From: Paratractidigestivibacter sp963649365
GTDB lineage: Bacteria > Actinomycetota > Coriobacteriia > Coriobacteriales > Atopobiaceae
Direction of reading: 5' to 3'
Length of the DNA stretch: 16,565 nucleotides
NCBI GenBank assembly: GCA_963649365.1
Contig: CAVJHQ010000050.1
Location: forward strand, 1-16,565
Under the pieces are notes generated by a model. It was given only the letters and a program-made list of their open reading frames with translations. It was not told the DNA's origin and searched no databases. The translations under genes and the position numbers were made by a program. This document shows positions 8,364 through 14,293 of this stretch, in pieces. Every line of letters starts with the position of its first letter. Position 1 is the stretch's first letter.

Positions 8364-8392
8364 ATGTTAGTTCGCATTCGAACTGTTTGCAA
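8364..8392 (-). promoter_or_regulatory. Predicted promoter of the marR-yczE operon
   Basis: On the minus strand, TTGCAA (complement of 8387-8392) and TAACAT (complement of 8364-8369) are separated by exactly 17 bases, an acceptable sigma-70-type promoter. The -10 lies 49 bases before the marR start codon at 8315. The whole promoter is covered by the two operator-like palindromes listed separately. Because TTGCAA is its own complement, the same hexamer could act as -35 for rightward transcription with CATATT at 8410-8415, also 17 bases away; that second reading is weaker. Confidence 0.6.
8369..8384. promoter_or_regulatory. Operator-like palindrome 1 (MarR candidate)
   Basis: AGTTCGCATTCGAACT is an inverted repeat with AGTTCG/CGAACT arms around a 4-base spacer. 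It lies between the -10 and -35 elements of the marR promoter. Position, 16-bp size and dyad form suit binding of a MarR dimer. Confidence 0.6.
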
Positions 8393-8398
8393 GCAAAC
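8385..8398. promoter_or_regulatory. Operator-like palindrome 2 (MarR candidate)
   Basis: GTTTGCAAGCAAAC is a dyad of GTTTGC/GCAAAC around AA. It directly abuts palindrome 1, with centres 15 bp apart, and covers the -35 hexamer. Read on the minus strand, its half-sites (AGTTTGC) resemble those of palindrome 1 (AGTTCGC), so the two look like a tandem pair for one regulator. Confidence 0.6.
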
Positions 8399-8473
8399 TA
8401 TTTTGGCTTCATATTCGGGATTGCCGGGCATCGGCGGGGCATCGCGCGCCGTTCGGCAAGGCCAAATCGAGCA

Positions 8474-8527
8474 AACTCTGACTTTTCGCANNNNNNNNNN
8501 NNNNNNNNNNNGCAAAAAGTCAGAGTT
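8474..8527. repeat. Near-perfect 16-bp inverted repeat around the assembly gap
   Basis: The left arm AACTCTGACTTTTCGC (8474-8489) and the right arm GCAAAAAGTCAGAGTT (8512-8527) are complementary at 15 of 16 positions. The 21 N bases lie between them. The element is intergenic and AT-richer than its surroundings. There is no T-tract after either arm, so it is not a standard terminator as written. It may be a dispersed palindromic element whose hairpin or repeated nature broke the assembly. Confidence 0.75.
8491..8511. other. Assembly gap (21 N)
   Basis: Twenty-one undetermined bases. The true length and content are unknown, so any frame or regulatory reading across this point is unsafe. The long open frame that runs through it into the CapA-like gene should not be taken as coding. 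Confidence 0.99.
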
Positions 8528-8648
8528 CCATAAGCCGGCGGCGCGTCGAGGCCGCGCAGAGCTGTTCGAGGGCATGGAGATGACCGCGCCGCCCAAAGCT
8601 ACAATCACAGTGAGCAAACCTTCAGCCAAGGTCCGGCAAGGAGCCCTT
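8528..8648 (+). promoter_or_regulatory. Upstream region of the capA-like gene with candidate -10
   Basis: The stretch between the inverted repeat and the CapA-like start holds no gene I can support. TACAAT at 8600-8605 is a good -10 candidate about 45 bases before the ATG; a -35 is not obvious. AAGGAG at 8638-8643 is a strong ribosome site, five bases before the ATG at 8649. The rest of the 333-bp marR-capA interval (8316-8648) contains the marR promoter, the palindromes and the N gap; 8401-8473 shows nothing further. Confidence 0.45.
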
Positions 8649-10148
8649 ATGCGCGACCTTTCCACCAGCCCGCACGACAACGACGGCGACCGCAGCCGCA
8701 GGCGCGGCACGCGCCGAGCCGACGCGGGGACCTCGCGGCCGCTTCGCCACGCGGCAAGCCAAGAGTCGCAGCGCCCCCATTCCCAACCCGCGCGCCAACC
8801 GCAGGCCCCGCGCCAGGGCCAGCGCCGAGCGGCCCCGCACGCGCAGCATACCCAGCCGCAGCCGCAGGGCGGCCGTCGCCGCTCCGCCCCTATGCCTCAG
8901 ATGCCGACCGCGGAGCAGCAAAGGAGCGCCGCGCGCCGCGGGGCAGCCGCGCGGCGCAAGCCTGCCGTCAACGGCGCGATCCCCGCCCTCGCGGCCATGC
9001 TCGTCGTCGCCGCGCTCGCCGTCGGCGGAATCTTCTCATCTTGCGCGCCCCACGCGGAACAGGGCCAGCAGCAGAACGAGCCCGAGGCGGAAACCGCCGT
9101 CGTCACACCCGCCTCCGTCCACTTCGTCGCCGTGGGCGACAACCTCCCCGAGGAGCAGATCGGAGCTTGGGCCGACGCCCAGGCCGGCACGACGGGCGAC
9201 GGCCTCTACGACTACACCGGCCTCTACGCCCCCATCAAGAGCTACATCGAGTCCGCCGACCTCGCCTACGTCAAGGAAGAGACCCACTGCGGAGGCGACG
9301 ACATCGGCCCCAAGGGCTACCCCTCCTTCAACACGACCGACGCCATGGCGGACGCCATTGTGGACACCGGTTTCGACCTCGTTGCCTCCGCCTCCAACCA
9401 CAGCTACGACTGGGGCTATTTCGGCGCGAACGACCACTCCTGCGAGCTGTGGAAGACCAAGGACGTCGTCTTCACCGGCACGGCGGACTGCGCCGAGGAC
9501 GCGGCGAAGATCGCGACCATCGAGAAGAACGGCATCACCTTCGCGCTTCTCGACTACACCTACGGCGTCAACGGCTACGAGGAGTCCGACCTGCCGAGCT
9601 ACGCCGTCAACTTCATCGACAAGGACCGCATCGCCAGCGATGTAGCGGCCGCCAAGCAGCAGGCCGACGTCGTCCTCGTGGCCATGCACTGGGGCACCGA
9701 GAACCTCATGGAGGCCGACGAGACCCAGACCGAGTACGCCCAGTACCTCGCCGACCTGGGCGTCGACGTCGTGCTCGGCTCGCACCCGCACGTCATCGGC
9801 CCGATGCGCTGGGTCGAGGGCAAGGACGGCAACCGGACGCTCGTCGCCTACTCGCTCGGCAACTTCGTCTCTCGCCACGAGGCCCCCTCGCCCAAAAACG
9901 AGCTCGAGGGCATGCTGAGCTGCGACTTCGTGCGCGGCGAGGACGGAGCCGTGAGCGTCCAGAACGTCGTGTGGACCCCGCTCGTCAACCACACGGACGG
10001 CGAGACCTTCGCCGTCTACGCGCTCAAGGACTACACCAACGACCTCGCCGCGCAGGACACGGTCTTTTCCGAGCTCGACGACCCCGTGGCCTGGCTCAAA
10101 GAGACGAGCGCCGAGGTCGTGGGCGGCGGCTTCGACATCGACGCCTAG
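8649..10148 (+). CDS. CapA-family (PGA_cap) membrane-anchored metallophosphatase-like protein
   Basis: A 499-residue protein with a CapA/PgsA-like domain, a calcineurin-like metallophosphoesterase fold found in poly-gamma-glutamate synthesis proteins and in many envelope proteins of unknown substrate. Residues 1-107 are a cytoplasmic, disordered tail rich in Arg, Gln and Pro. One membrane helix at about 110-130 follows, so the domain (about 155-499) lies outside. Motifs are VGDN (162-165), SASNHSYDWG with N250/H251, MHWGTEN with H347, GSHPH (377-381) and YSLGNF (401-406), giving the expected metal ligands. The ATG at 8649 has AAGGAG five bases upstream; the longer frame runs through the N gap and is rejected. 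No pgsB/pgsC-type genes lie nearby, so a poly-glutamate capsule is not implied. The HAD phosphatase gene follows after 70 bp with no terminator, so the two may be co-transcribed. Confidence 0.88.
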   Translation: MRDLSTSPHDNDGDRSRRRGTRRADAGTSRPLRHAASQESQRPHSQPARQPQAPRQGQRRAAPHAQHTQPQPQGGRRRSAPMPQMPTAEQQRSAARRGAAARRKPAVNGAIPALAAMLVVAALAVGGIFSSCAPHAEQGQQQNEPEAETAVVTPASVHFVAVGDNLPEEQIGAWADAQAGTTGDGLYDYTGLYAPIKSYIESADLAYVKEETHCGGDDIGPKGYPSFNTTDAMADAIVDTGFDLVASASNHSYDWGYFGANDHSCELWKTKDVVFTGTADCAEDAAKIATIEKNGITFALLDYTYGVNGYEESDLPSYAVNFIDKDRIASDVAAAKQQADVVLVAMHWGTENLMEADETQTEYAQYLADLGVDVVLGSHPHVIGPMRWVEGKDGNRTLVAYSLGNFVSRHEAPSPKNELEGMLSCDFVRGEDGAVSVQNVVWTPLVNHTDGETFAVYALKDYTNDLAAQDTVFSELDDPVAWLKETSAEVVGGGFDIDA

Positions 10149-10218
10149 CCCAAGAGGAAATCCAAGGCGACGCTCAGCCCCGAGCATCGCAAAGAAGGAA
10201 GAAAGAGGAACAAAGGTC

Positions 10219-10809
10219 ATGGCCATCAAGAACATCGTCTTCGATATGGGCAACGTCCTCATGCGCTTCGACGGCCCCTACTTCGCCGCGCAGTTCACCG
10301 ACTGCGAGGCCGACGCCGCAGCGCTCAACCGCGCCCTCTTCGGCAACCCGACCTGGAGCCTGCTCGACTCCGGCACCGTGAGCTACGACACCATGCTGCG
10401 CGTCGCGCGCGCCCACCTGGACGAGCGCCTCTGGCCGAACCTCGAGGCGTGCTTCTACGGCTGGGCCGCCTACTCCTCCCCCATCGACGAGACGAACGCG
10501 CTGGCCGCGGAGCTTAAAGAGAAGGGCTACGGCATTTACCTTCTCTCCAACGCCGGAACGCGCATCCACGAGCAGCTCGACCACATGCCCGCTTGGAATC
10601 TCATGGACGGCGCCGTGGTCTCGGCCGAGGAGCGCATGATGAAGCCCGACCCCGCCATCTACGCCCTTCTCTGCGAGCGCTACGGCCTCGACCCCGCCGA
10701 GTGCCTCTTCGTCGACGACAACGCAGACAACTGCGAGGGCGCCCGCGTGGCCGGCATGCAGGCCGTCCGCTACACCGGCGACGCCTCCGTCATTCGCGCA
10801 GCGCTCTAG
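10219..10809 (+). CDS. HAD-superfamily (YihX-like) phosphatase
   Basis: A 196-residue haloacid-dehalogenase-like hydrolase of subfamily IA, closest in motif style to E. coli YihX, an alpha-glucose-1-phosphatase. Motif I is VFDMGNV with nucleophile D9; the usual second Asp is replaced by Gly, as in YihX-type enzymes (FDLGNV). Motif II is LLSNAG (S110, N111), motif III MMKPDPAIY (K142) and motif IV FVDDNADNCEGA (D166, D167). A helical cap lies between motifs I and II. It has no signal peptide and should be cytoplasmic. The start at 10219 is preceded by a purine-rich leader (AAGAGGAACAAAGG). The gene follows the CapA-like gene after 70 bp without a terminator. A sugar phosphate is the likely substrate, from family knowledge only. 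Confidence 0.87.
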   Translation: MAIKNIVFDMGNVLMRFDGPYFAAQFTDCEADAAALNRALFGNPTWSLLDSGTVSYDTMLRVARAHLDERLWPNLEACFYGWAAYSSPIDETNALAAELKEKGYGIYLLSNAGTRIHEQLDHMPAWNLMDGAVVSAEERMMKPDPAIYALLCERYGLDPAECLFVDDNADNCEGARVAGMQAVRYTGDASVIRAAL

Positions 10810-10967
10810 CAAGAAGGAAGGCGCCGGCGGGCGTCCTCAGGAACCCCGCGCCCCGAAACAGTTTCGCAACCGAACGTAACCAACATCTGTTGCGGGGCGC
10901 AAAAGGTCATTAACACATGGCCGATACGCTTTTGCTGGACAAAAGTAACCGTTTGGCAGGAGCGCAT
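10810..10967 (+). promoter_or_regulatory. Upstream region of the tetR-like gene with two short dyads
   Basis: This 158-bp interval holds two compact dyads: CGAAACAGTTTCG (10854-10866) and TTGCGGGGCGCAA (10890-10902). Either could be an operator for the downstream TetR-type regulator. A longer pairing is also possible between GCAAC at 10867-10871 and GTTGC at 10889-10893. I could not fix a promoter with confidence. AGGAG at 10958-10962 is the ribosome site that decides the ATG at 10968. No clear terminator for the HAD gene is seen. Confidence 0.4.
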
Positions 10968-11522
10968 ATGGAAACGACCAGGGCCAAGGCGCCGTTCGAC
11001 CGGCGCGTCCGCAGGACCCGCGCGGCCATCAAGGACAGCTTCCTGACGCTGACCCGCGAGAAGGCGCCCGGCGACATCACCGTCAAAGAGGTGATGTCGC
11101 TCGCCAACGTCAACCGCGCGACGTTCTATGCGCACTTTGCCAACATCGACGAGCTCAGCGCAGCCATCGAGACGGACGCCGCCACCGCCATCGTCGCCCA
11201 TTGCGAGGAGGCCTTTGCAGGCCGCATCGTCTCCGACGCCGCCGAGGCATGCGGGGTGCTCTGCGACGCCGTGCTCGCCGACCCGGACTCCCTCGCATGG
11301 GTCGCCGGCCCCGTCGCCTCCGGCTGCGGCAAGGACCTGCTGCGCGAGCAGGCGCGCGCCCACTGGGGCAGCGTCAGCCAGGACAACGAGCAGCTGACCT
11401 TCGACCTTCTCTTCGACGGCTGCGTCGGCCTTGCCGGCCAGTGGTGCGAGAACCCCGAGAAAATCGATAAAGACGAGGTCAAGGCCACAATCTGCTCGGC
11501 TGTCCAGAAGCTCGCGGCATAA
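10968..11522 (+). CDS. TetR/AcrR-family transcriptional regulator
   Basis: A 184-residue TetR-type regulator. The N-terminal DNA-binding domain reads RRTRAAIKDSFLTLTREK, then ITVKEVMSLANVNRATFYAHFANIDEL at about 37-63, a standard helix-turn-helix with the family Thr-Phe-Tyr-x-His-Phe signature. The C-terminal ligand/dimer domain is helical and not recognisable beyond that. The ATG at 10968 is chosen over one 17 codons upstream: AGGAG stands five bases before it, and the domain begins soon after. The gene stands alone, with the next gene convergent, so its targets are not indicated by an operon partner. The upstream dyads may mark autoregulation, and the HAD/CapA genes just upstream are possible but unproven targets. 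Confidence 0.88.
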   Translation: METTRAKAPFDRRVRRTRAAIKDSFLTLTREKAPGDITVKEVMSLANVNRATFYAHFANIDELSAAIETDAATAIVAHCEEAFAGRIVSDAAEACGVLCDAVLADPDSLAWVAGPVASGCGKDLLREQARAHWGSVSQDNEQLTFDLLFDGCVGLAGQWCENPEKIDKDEVKATICSAVQKLAA

Positions 11523-11527
11523 ACGAG

Positions 11528-11565
11528 GCCGCCGCGGCATCGGGTTGCCCCGGCCGCGGCGGCCA
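11528..11565. terminator. Bidirectional hairpin between convergent genes
   Basis: GGCCGCCGCGG (11528-11538) pairs perfectly with CCGCGGCGGCC (11555-11565), with a further short GGG/CCC pairing in the loop. It sits between the tetR-like stop codon and the convergent JetD-like gene end. The T-tract is weak on both sides (CTCTTTATA on the plus strand), so termination may be inefficient or Rho-aided. Confidence 0.65.
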
Positions 11566-11602
11566 TGCGCCTCTTTATAGCCCGCGCCTTTTGCGCAGAT
11601 CG

Positions 11603-13609
11603 CTACAGGTCTCGCTTGGTCAGGATCTCCTGCGGGATAAGCGCGCAGCCCTCGATGACGGCCTTCGCGTAAGCCGCCGCGTCCTCCGTGAGCCCGTCGC
11701 AGATCACCGACGTGTCCCCGACCTCGATGTTGATCTGACCGGTCTTCTCGTTGTCGGCCGGGTCAGGGAAGCGCGCCATCGCCCGGTCGCACATGAGCTG
11801 GTAGGCAGGCACGAACGGCTTGACCTCGAACTTGCCGTCAAGAAGCGCCTGGAGCTTGATCAGGATGTCCAGGCCCGCGCGGTCGATGTCGCCCCAGTAC
11901 AGGACCTCATAGCTGTCGGCGCCGAGCGTGTCCAGCAGCAGGTGCAGGCGATTCTGCTCGAGCACAGGCATGCCGCCGCCGAGCACGACGGCGTGGATGC
12001 GCTCCCCCAGGATCTGCGAGACGCCGTCCTCGTACATAAGGTCGTGGACGTCGAGCCAGGGGTCGAGGTTCTCGGTGACGAGGACGCGCATGTGCTTGCG
12101 GCGGCGCGGCGCATGGAAGACCAGGTCCGCCTTGGGCATCGGGCGATGGCGGATCAGGTCCTCCACGCCCATGGACCGCAGCAGCTTGAAGCCGTCGGAG
12201 CCGTACTCGAAGAACTTCTCGTCGCCGCCCATCTGATAGGCGAGCTGACGCCGCGTCACGTCGCCGATCATGGTCCCGCTGACCAGGAACTCGTTGAGGG
12301 CAAGAAGCTCCTTCTCGTAGAGCTGGAACGCGCCGGGGTGGGAAAGCAGCCAGCCGTTCATCCAGAAGCGCTGGTCAAGCTGGACGATGCGGGCACGCAG
12401 GTCGGCCTCGGCCTGCCCGCCGCGACGTATGTAGGGCACCTCGGCCAGGCTCTTGCCCTGCTTGGGGTTGCCGGAGCCGGAGCCGCCGTTGCCGCCCTGG
12501 CCGCCGCGCCGCCCGCGGCCACGCGAGCCGCGACCGCCGCGCGCGGGCTGAGAAGCGCTCTCGGCGCCCCTATCCGACTCGGGCTTTGCCGGAGCCTGGT
12601 CCACGGCCTGGGCCGTGGAGTCCTCAATCTGGTCGGAATCCGCCGCTACGGCGGCAGTGCCCTCGACGTCAATAGGCGCGACGTCGGGCGCCGCCTCCGC
12701 GTCGGTCGTGCCGGCGGCGGGCTCCGTTGCCGGCACGGCATCGTCGGCCGCTCCGGCAGGCGCTGCGGCCCGCGAAACGGCATCCTCGGCCCCCGCCGGC
12801 TCCGCCGCCCGCTCCGCCTCGACCACAGGAGCCGTCTTCTTGCGTGACCTGCGGGTGCGCCGGCGCTTCTTCGCGGGGGCGACGGCGTCGGCAGACGGCT
12901 CGGGTGACGAAGCCGCGTCGGCGCTCTCGGGCTCCGCCTCCCCGGCAAGGGCGTCAGCGGCGGCGCCCTCGGCCAATGGGGCGTCGGCGGGGGAGCCGTC
13001 CGCCTCGACGCCCGCGGGAACCTCGGCATTGACCTCAACAGCCTGCGCCGGCTCCTCGGCGGCTTGCTTCAGGCCGCCCTTGTCGCCCACGTGGCGGCGC
13101 CTGCGCGAGCGGCGGGCGGGCTTCCCGGCAGCGGGTTCCTCCTGGAGCCGCGCGTCGCTTTCCGCCGCAGCGCCCTCCTCGGCGACCTGCCCCTCAGGGC
13201 CTTCTGACCCTGCCTCGGCAGAAGGCTCCGGCTGATCCGCAGCGCCGTTCTCGCCGTCGGCGGACGCCTCATCGGCTGTCGCGCCGTCGTCAAGGGCCTC
13301 CTCAGCAGCGCCCTCAGCCTGCGTCAGACGAAGCACGAAAGCCTCCGCGCCGTCCTCGCGAGGCTCGGCCGGCTCCAGCGCGCACTCGCGGATAGCCTGC
13401 CTGAGCTCGTCTTTCTGTTCCTTGTTCTCGCCGCAGCGACCGACGATGCGGTTGATGTCGCGCATGGTCACGACCTCGCGCGGTATACGCACGAGCGAGC
13501 TCGCGATAGTTCCCGCATGGCTGCGCAGGTGAGCCGGAAGCGCGGACACGAGCGCCGCGGTAAGAAGGTTGATGGTATTGCGCTCTTCTTCGGTGAGCTT
13601 ACGAGCCAT
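11603..13609 (-). CDS. Orphan JetD-like (DUF2220) TOPRIM protein with long disordered RGG/basic linker
   Basis: A 668-residue protein in three parts. Residues 1-90 form a small, probably helical domain starting MARKLTEEERNTINLLTAAL. Residues 90-390 are low-complexity: Ala/Glu/Pro/Asp-rich acidic blocks broken by basic clusters RRSRRRRH (near 163) and KKRRRTRRSRKK (near 246), then a Gly/Arg RGG-like tract at about 356-382. Residues 390-668 match the DUF2220/JetD C-terminal type: TRRQLAYQMGGDEKFFE, then the TOPRIM-like core VLVTENLD with E513, VVLGGGMPV, and YWGDIDRAGLDIL with D574/D576. In Wadjet systems JetD is the nuclease that cuts plasmid DNA with the JetABC SMC complex; no jetABC genes are here. 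The ATG at 13609 has GAGAGGAG at 13618-13625. An upstream ATG at 13639 lies at the predicted transcription start and is rejected. Role unknown; DNA or RNA handling is likely. The JetD likeness rests on motifs I read by eye. Confidence 0.72.
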   Translation of the reverse strand: MARKLTEEERNTINLLTAALVSALPAHLRSHAGTIASSLVRIPREVVTMRDINRIVGRCGENKEQKDELRQAIRECALEPAEPREDGAEAFVLRLTQAEGAAEEALDDGATADEASADGENGAADQPEPSAEAGSEGPEGQVAEEGAAAESDARLQEEPAAGKPARRSRRRRHVGDKGGLKQAAEEPAQAVEVNAEVPAGVEADGSPADAPLAEGAAADALAGEAEPESADAASSPEPSADAVAPAKKRRRTRRSRKKTAPVVEAERAAEPAGAEDAVSRAAAPAGAADDAVPATEPAAGTTDAEAAPDVAPIDVEGTAAVAADSDQIEDSTAQAVDQAPAKPESDRGAESASQPARGGRGSRGRGRRGGQGGNGGSGSGNPKQGKSLAEVPYIRRGGQAEADLRARIVQLDQRFWMNGWLLSHPGAFQLYEKELLALNEFLVSGTMIGDVTRRQLAYQMGGDEKFFEYGSDGFKLLRSMGVEDLIRHRPMPKADLVFHAPRRRKHMRVLVTENLDPWLDVHDLMYEDGVSQILGERIHAVVLGGGMPVLEQNRLHLLLDTLGADSYEVLYWGDIDRAGLDILIKLQALLDGKFEVKPFVPAYQLMCDRAMARFPDPADNEKTGQINIEVGDTSVICDGLTEDAAAYAKAVIEGCALIPQEILTKRDL

Positions 13610-13646
13610 GAACTTGGCTCCTCTCTGTAAAAGCTTCAACCGATTT

Positions 13647-13675
13647 AGTGTACGCTATAGCGCCCCACCCGCCAA
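13647..13675 (-). promoter_or_regulatory. Predicted promoter of the JetD-like gene
   Basis: On the minus strand, TTGGCG (complement of 13670-13675) and TACACT (complement of 13647-13652) are 17 bases apart. The expected transcription start near 13640 leaves a leader of about 30 bases containing the ribosome site GAGAGGAG. This supports the ATG at 13609 as the start. Confidence 0.6.
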
Positions 13676-13885
13676 AGTCTCCGGCGCGCGCTTTTTCAAA
13701 ACCCTTAAACGTTCAAATCAATCATGAGCGTGTTTAGCAATGTCTACATCGTGTGTTGCGGATGCCGACTGCCGATAATTTACCGTCGCACGCGTAATTT
13801 AAACGCGGTGAGCACCTTCGCATGGCCATACTCGCCTCAAGTGGTTCCGTACGCGACGCGTATGCGTCCAAATAAAGGGGGTATT
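13676..13885. promoter_or_regulatory. AT-richer regulatory interval upstream of the small unknown gene
   Basis: No gene is supported here although a frame stays open from 13724; its codons are unlike the neighbours and base composition is clearly AT-richer. Two dyads are visible: CGCGT/ACGCG around AATTTAA (13791-13807) and GACGC/GCGTC around GTAT (13855-13868). TAATTT-like -10 candidates occur near 13775-13800 without a firm -35. AAAGGGGG at 13874-13881 is the ribosome site for the ATG at 13886, with the second dyad just upstream, so an operator role is plausible. Confidence 0.4.
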
Positions 13886-14206
13886 ATGGCAAATCCGCAG
13901 GTAATAAGGCTTGTCGAGGCATACGACGCCCTTGCATGCGCCCTTGACGGCTTCGATTGGGGCGAGCCGCAGCGCTGCGTCCTCGGCTCATTCACCGTCG
14001 ACGGTCGCCCCGGCGAGGACGTTCACTCCGAGCTCGTCGGCAACGTCTGGATCGACCTTCCCGCAAAGACCCTCGGCCGCAGCCCGGTCGAGGCCGAGGT
14101 TTGCCACATCGTCGTTCCCGAGACCCGTCACGAGGGCTTCGTCGCGCTCGCGCCGATGGACATCGAAGACGGCGACGGCACCTGGGCCTGGGTCGTCATG
14201 GAGTAG
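13886..14206 (+). CDS. Small acidic protein of unknown function
   Basis: A 106-residue cytoplasmic protein I do not recognise. It is acidic, with no membrane segment or signal peptide. It begins MANPQVIRLVEAYDALACAL, probably a helix, followed by strand-like segments (CVLGSFTV, GNVWIDLPAKT, AEVCHIVVPET, GFVALAPMDIEDGDG) and ends TWAWVVME. The alternating pattern suggests a compact alpha/beta or beta-barrel fold. I chose the ATG at 13886 for its AAAGGGGG site; the frame continues upstream to 13724, but that part is AT-richer and reads as non-coding. Codon use downstream of 13886 matches the genome, which supports a real gene. It is a single unit, closed by the strong terminator at 14237-14275. 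Confidence 0.7.
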   Translation: MANPQVIRLVEAYDALACALDGFDWGEPQRCVLGSFTVDGRPGEDVHSELVGNVWIDLPAKTLGRSPVEAEVCHIVVPETRHEGFVALAPMDIEDGDGTWAWVVME

Positions 14207-14236
14207 GCGACTTCCCGCATCCCTTCGCTCGCCTTT

Positions 14237-14275
14237 GGGGACACTCTTGTTAGCATGCAAGCGTGTCCCCTTTTT
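14237..14275 (+). terminator. Strong Rho-independent terminator
   Basis: GGGGACAC (14237-14244) pairs perfectly with GTGTCCCC (14263-14270), with possible extra TTG/CAA pairing inside the loop, followed at once by TTTTT (14271-14275). It closes the small unknown gene and lies only six bases before the ribosome site of the lipoprotein gene. The lipoprotein promoter must therefore lie within or before the hairpin, or expression depends on read-through. Confidence 0.88.
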
Positions 14276-14293
14276 CTGTCGAGAGGAGCTTCC

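Noticed and set aside
8184..8648. Upstream extension of the CapA-like frame through the N gap
   Set aside because: It overlaps the marR gene in antisense, crosses undetermined bases and lacks family resemblance; the AAGGAG site fixes the start at 8649.
8649..10148. Poly-gamma-glutamate capsule locus
   Set aside because: A CapA-like domain alone is widespread; pgsB/capB and pgsC/capC partners are absent.
10820..10856. GC-rich imperfect hairpin after the HAD gene as a terminator
   Set aside because: The pairing between the GGCGCCGGCGGG region and CCCCGCGCC is irregular and no T-tract follows.
11591..12847. Long plus-strand frame opposite the JetD-like gene
   Set aside because: Low-complexity translation with no recognisable domain, antisense to a gene with a good promoter, ribosome site and conserved motifs.
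11603..13609. A complete Wadjet (JetABCD) plasmid-defence system
   Set aside because: Only a JetD-like C-terminal domain is present. No SMC-like ATPase, kleisin or KITE gene occurs in the window, so a full system cannot be claimed.
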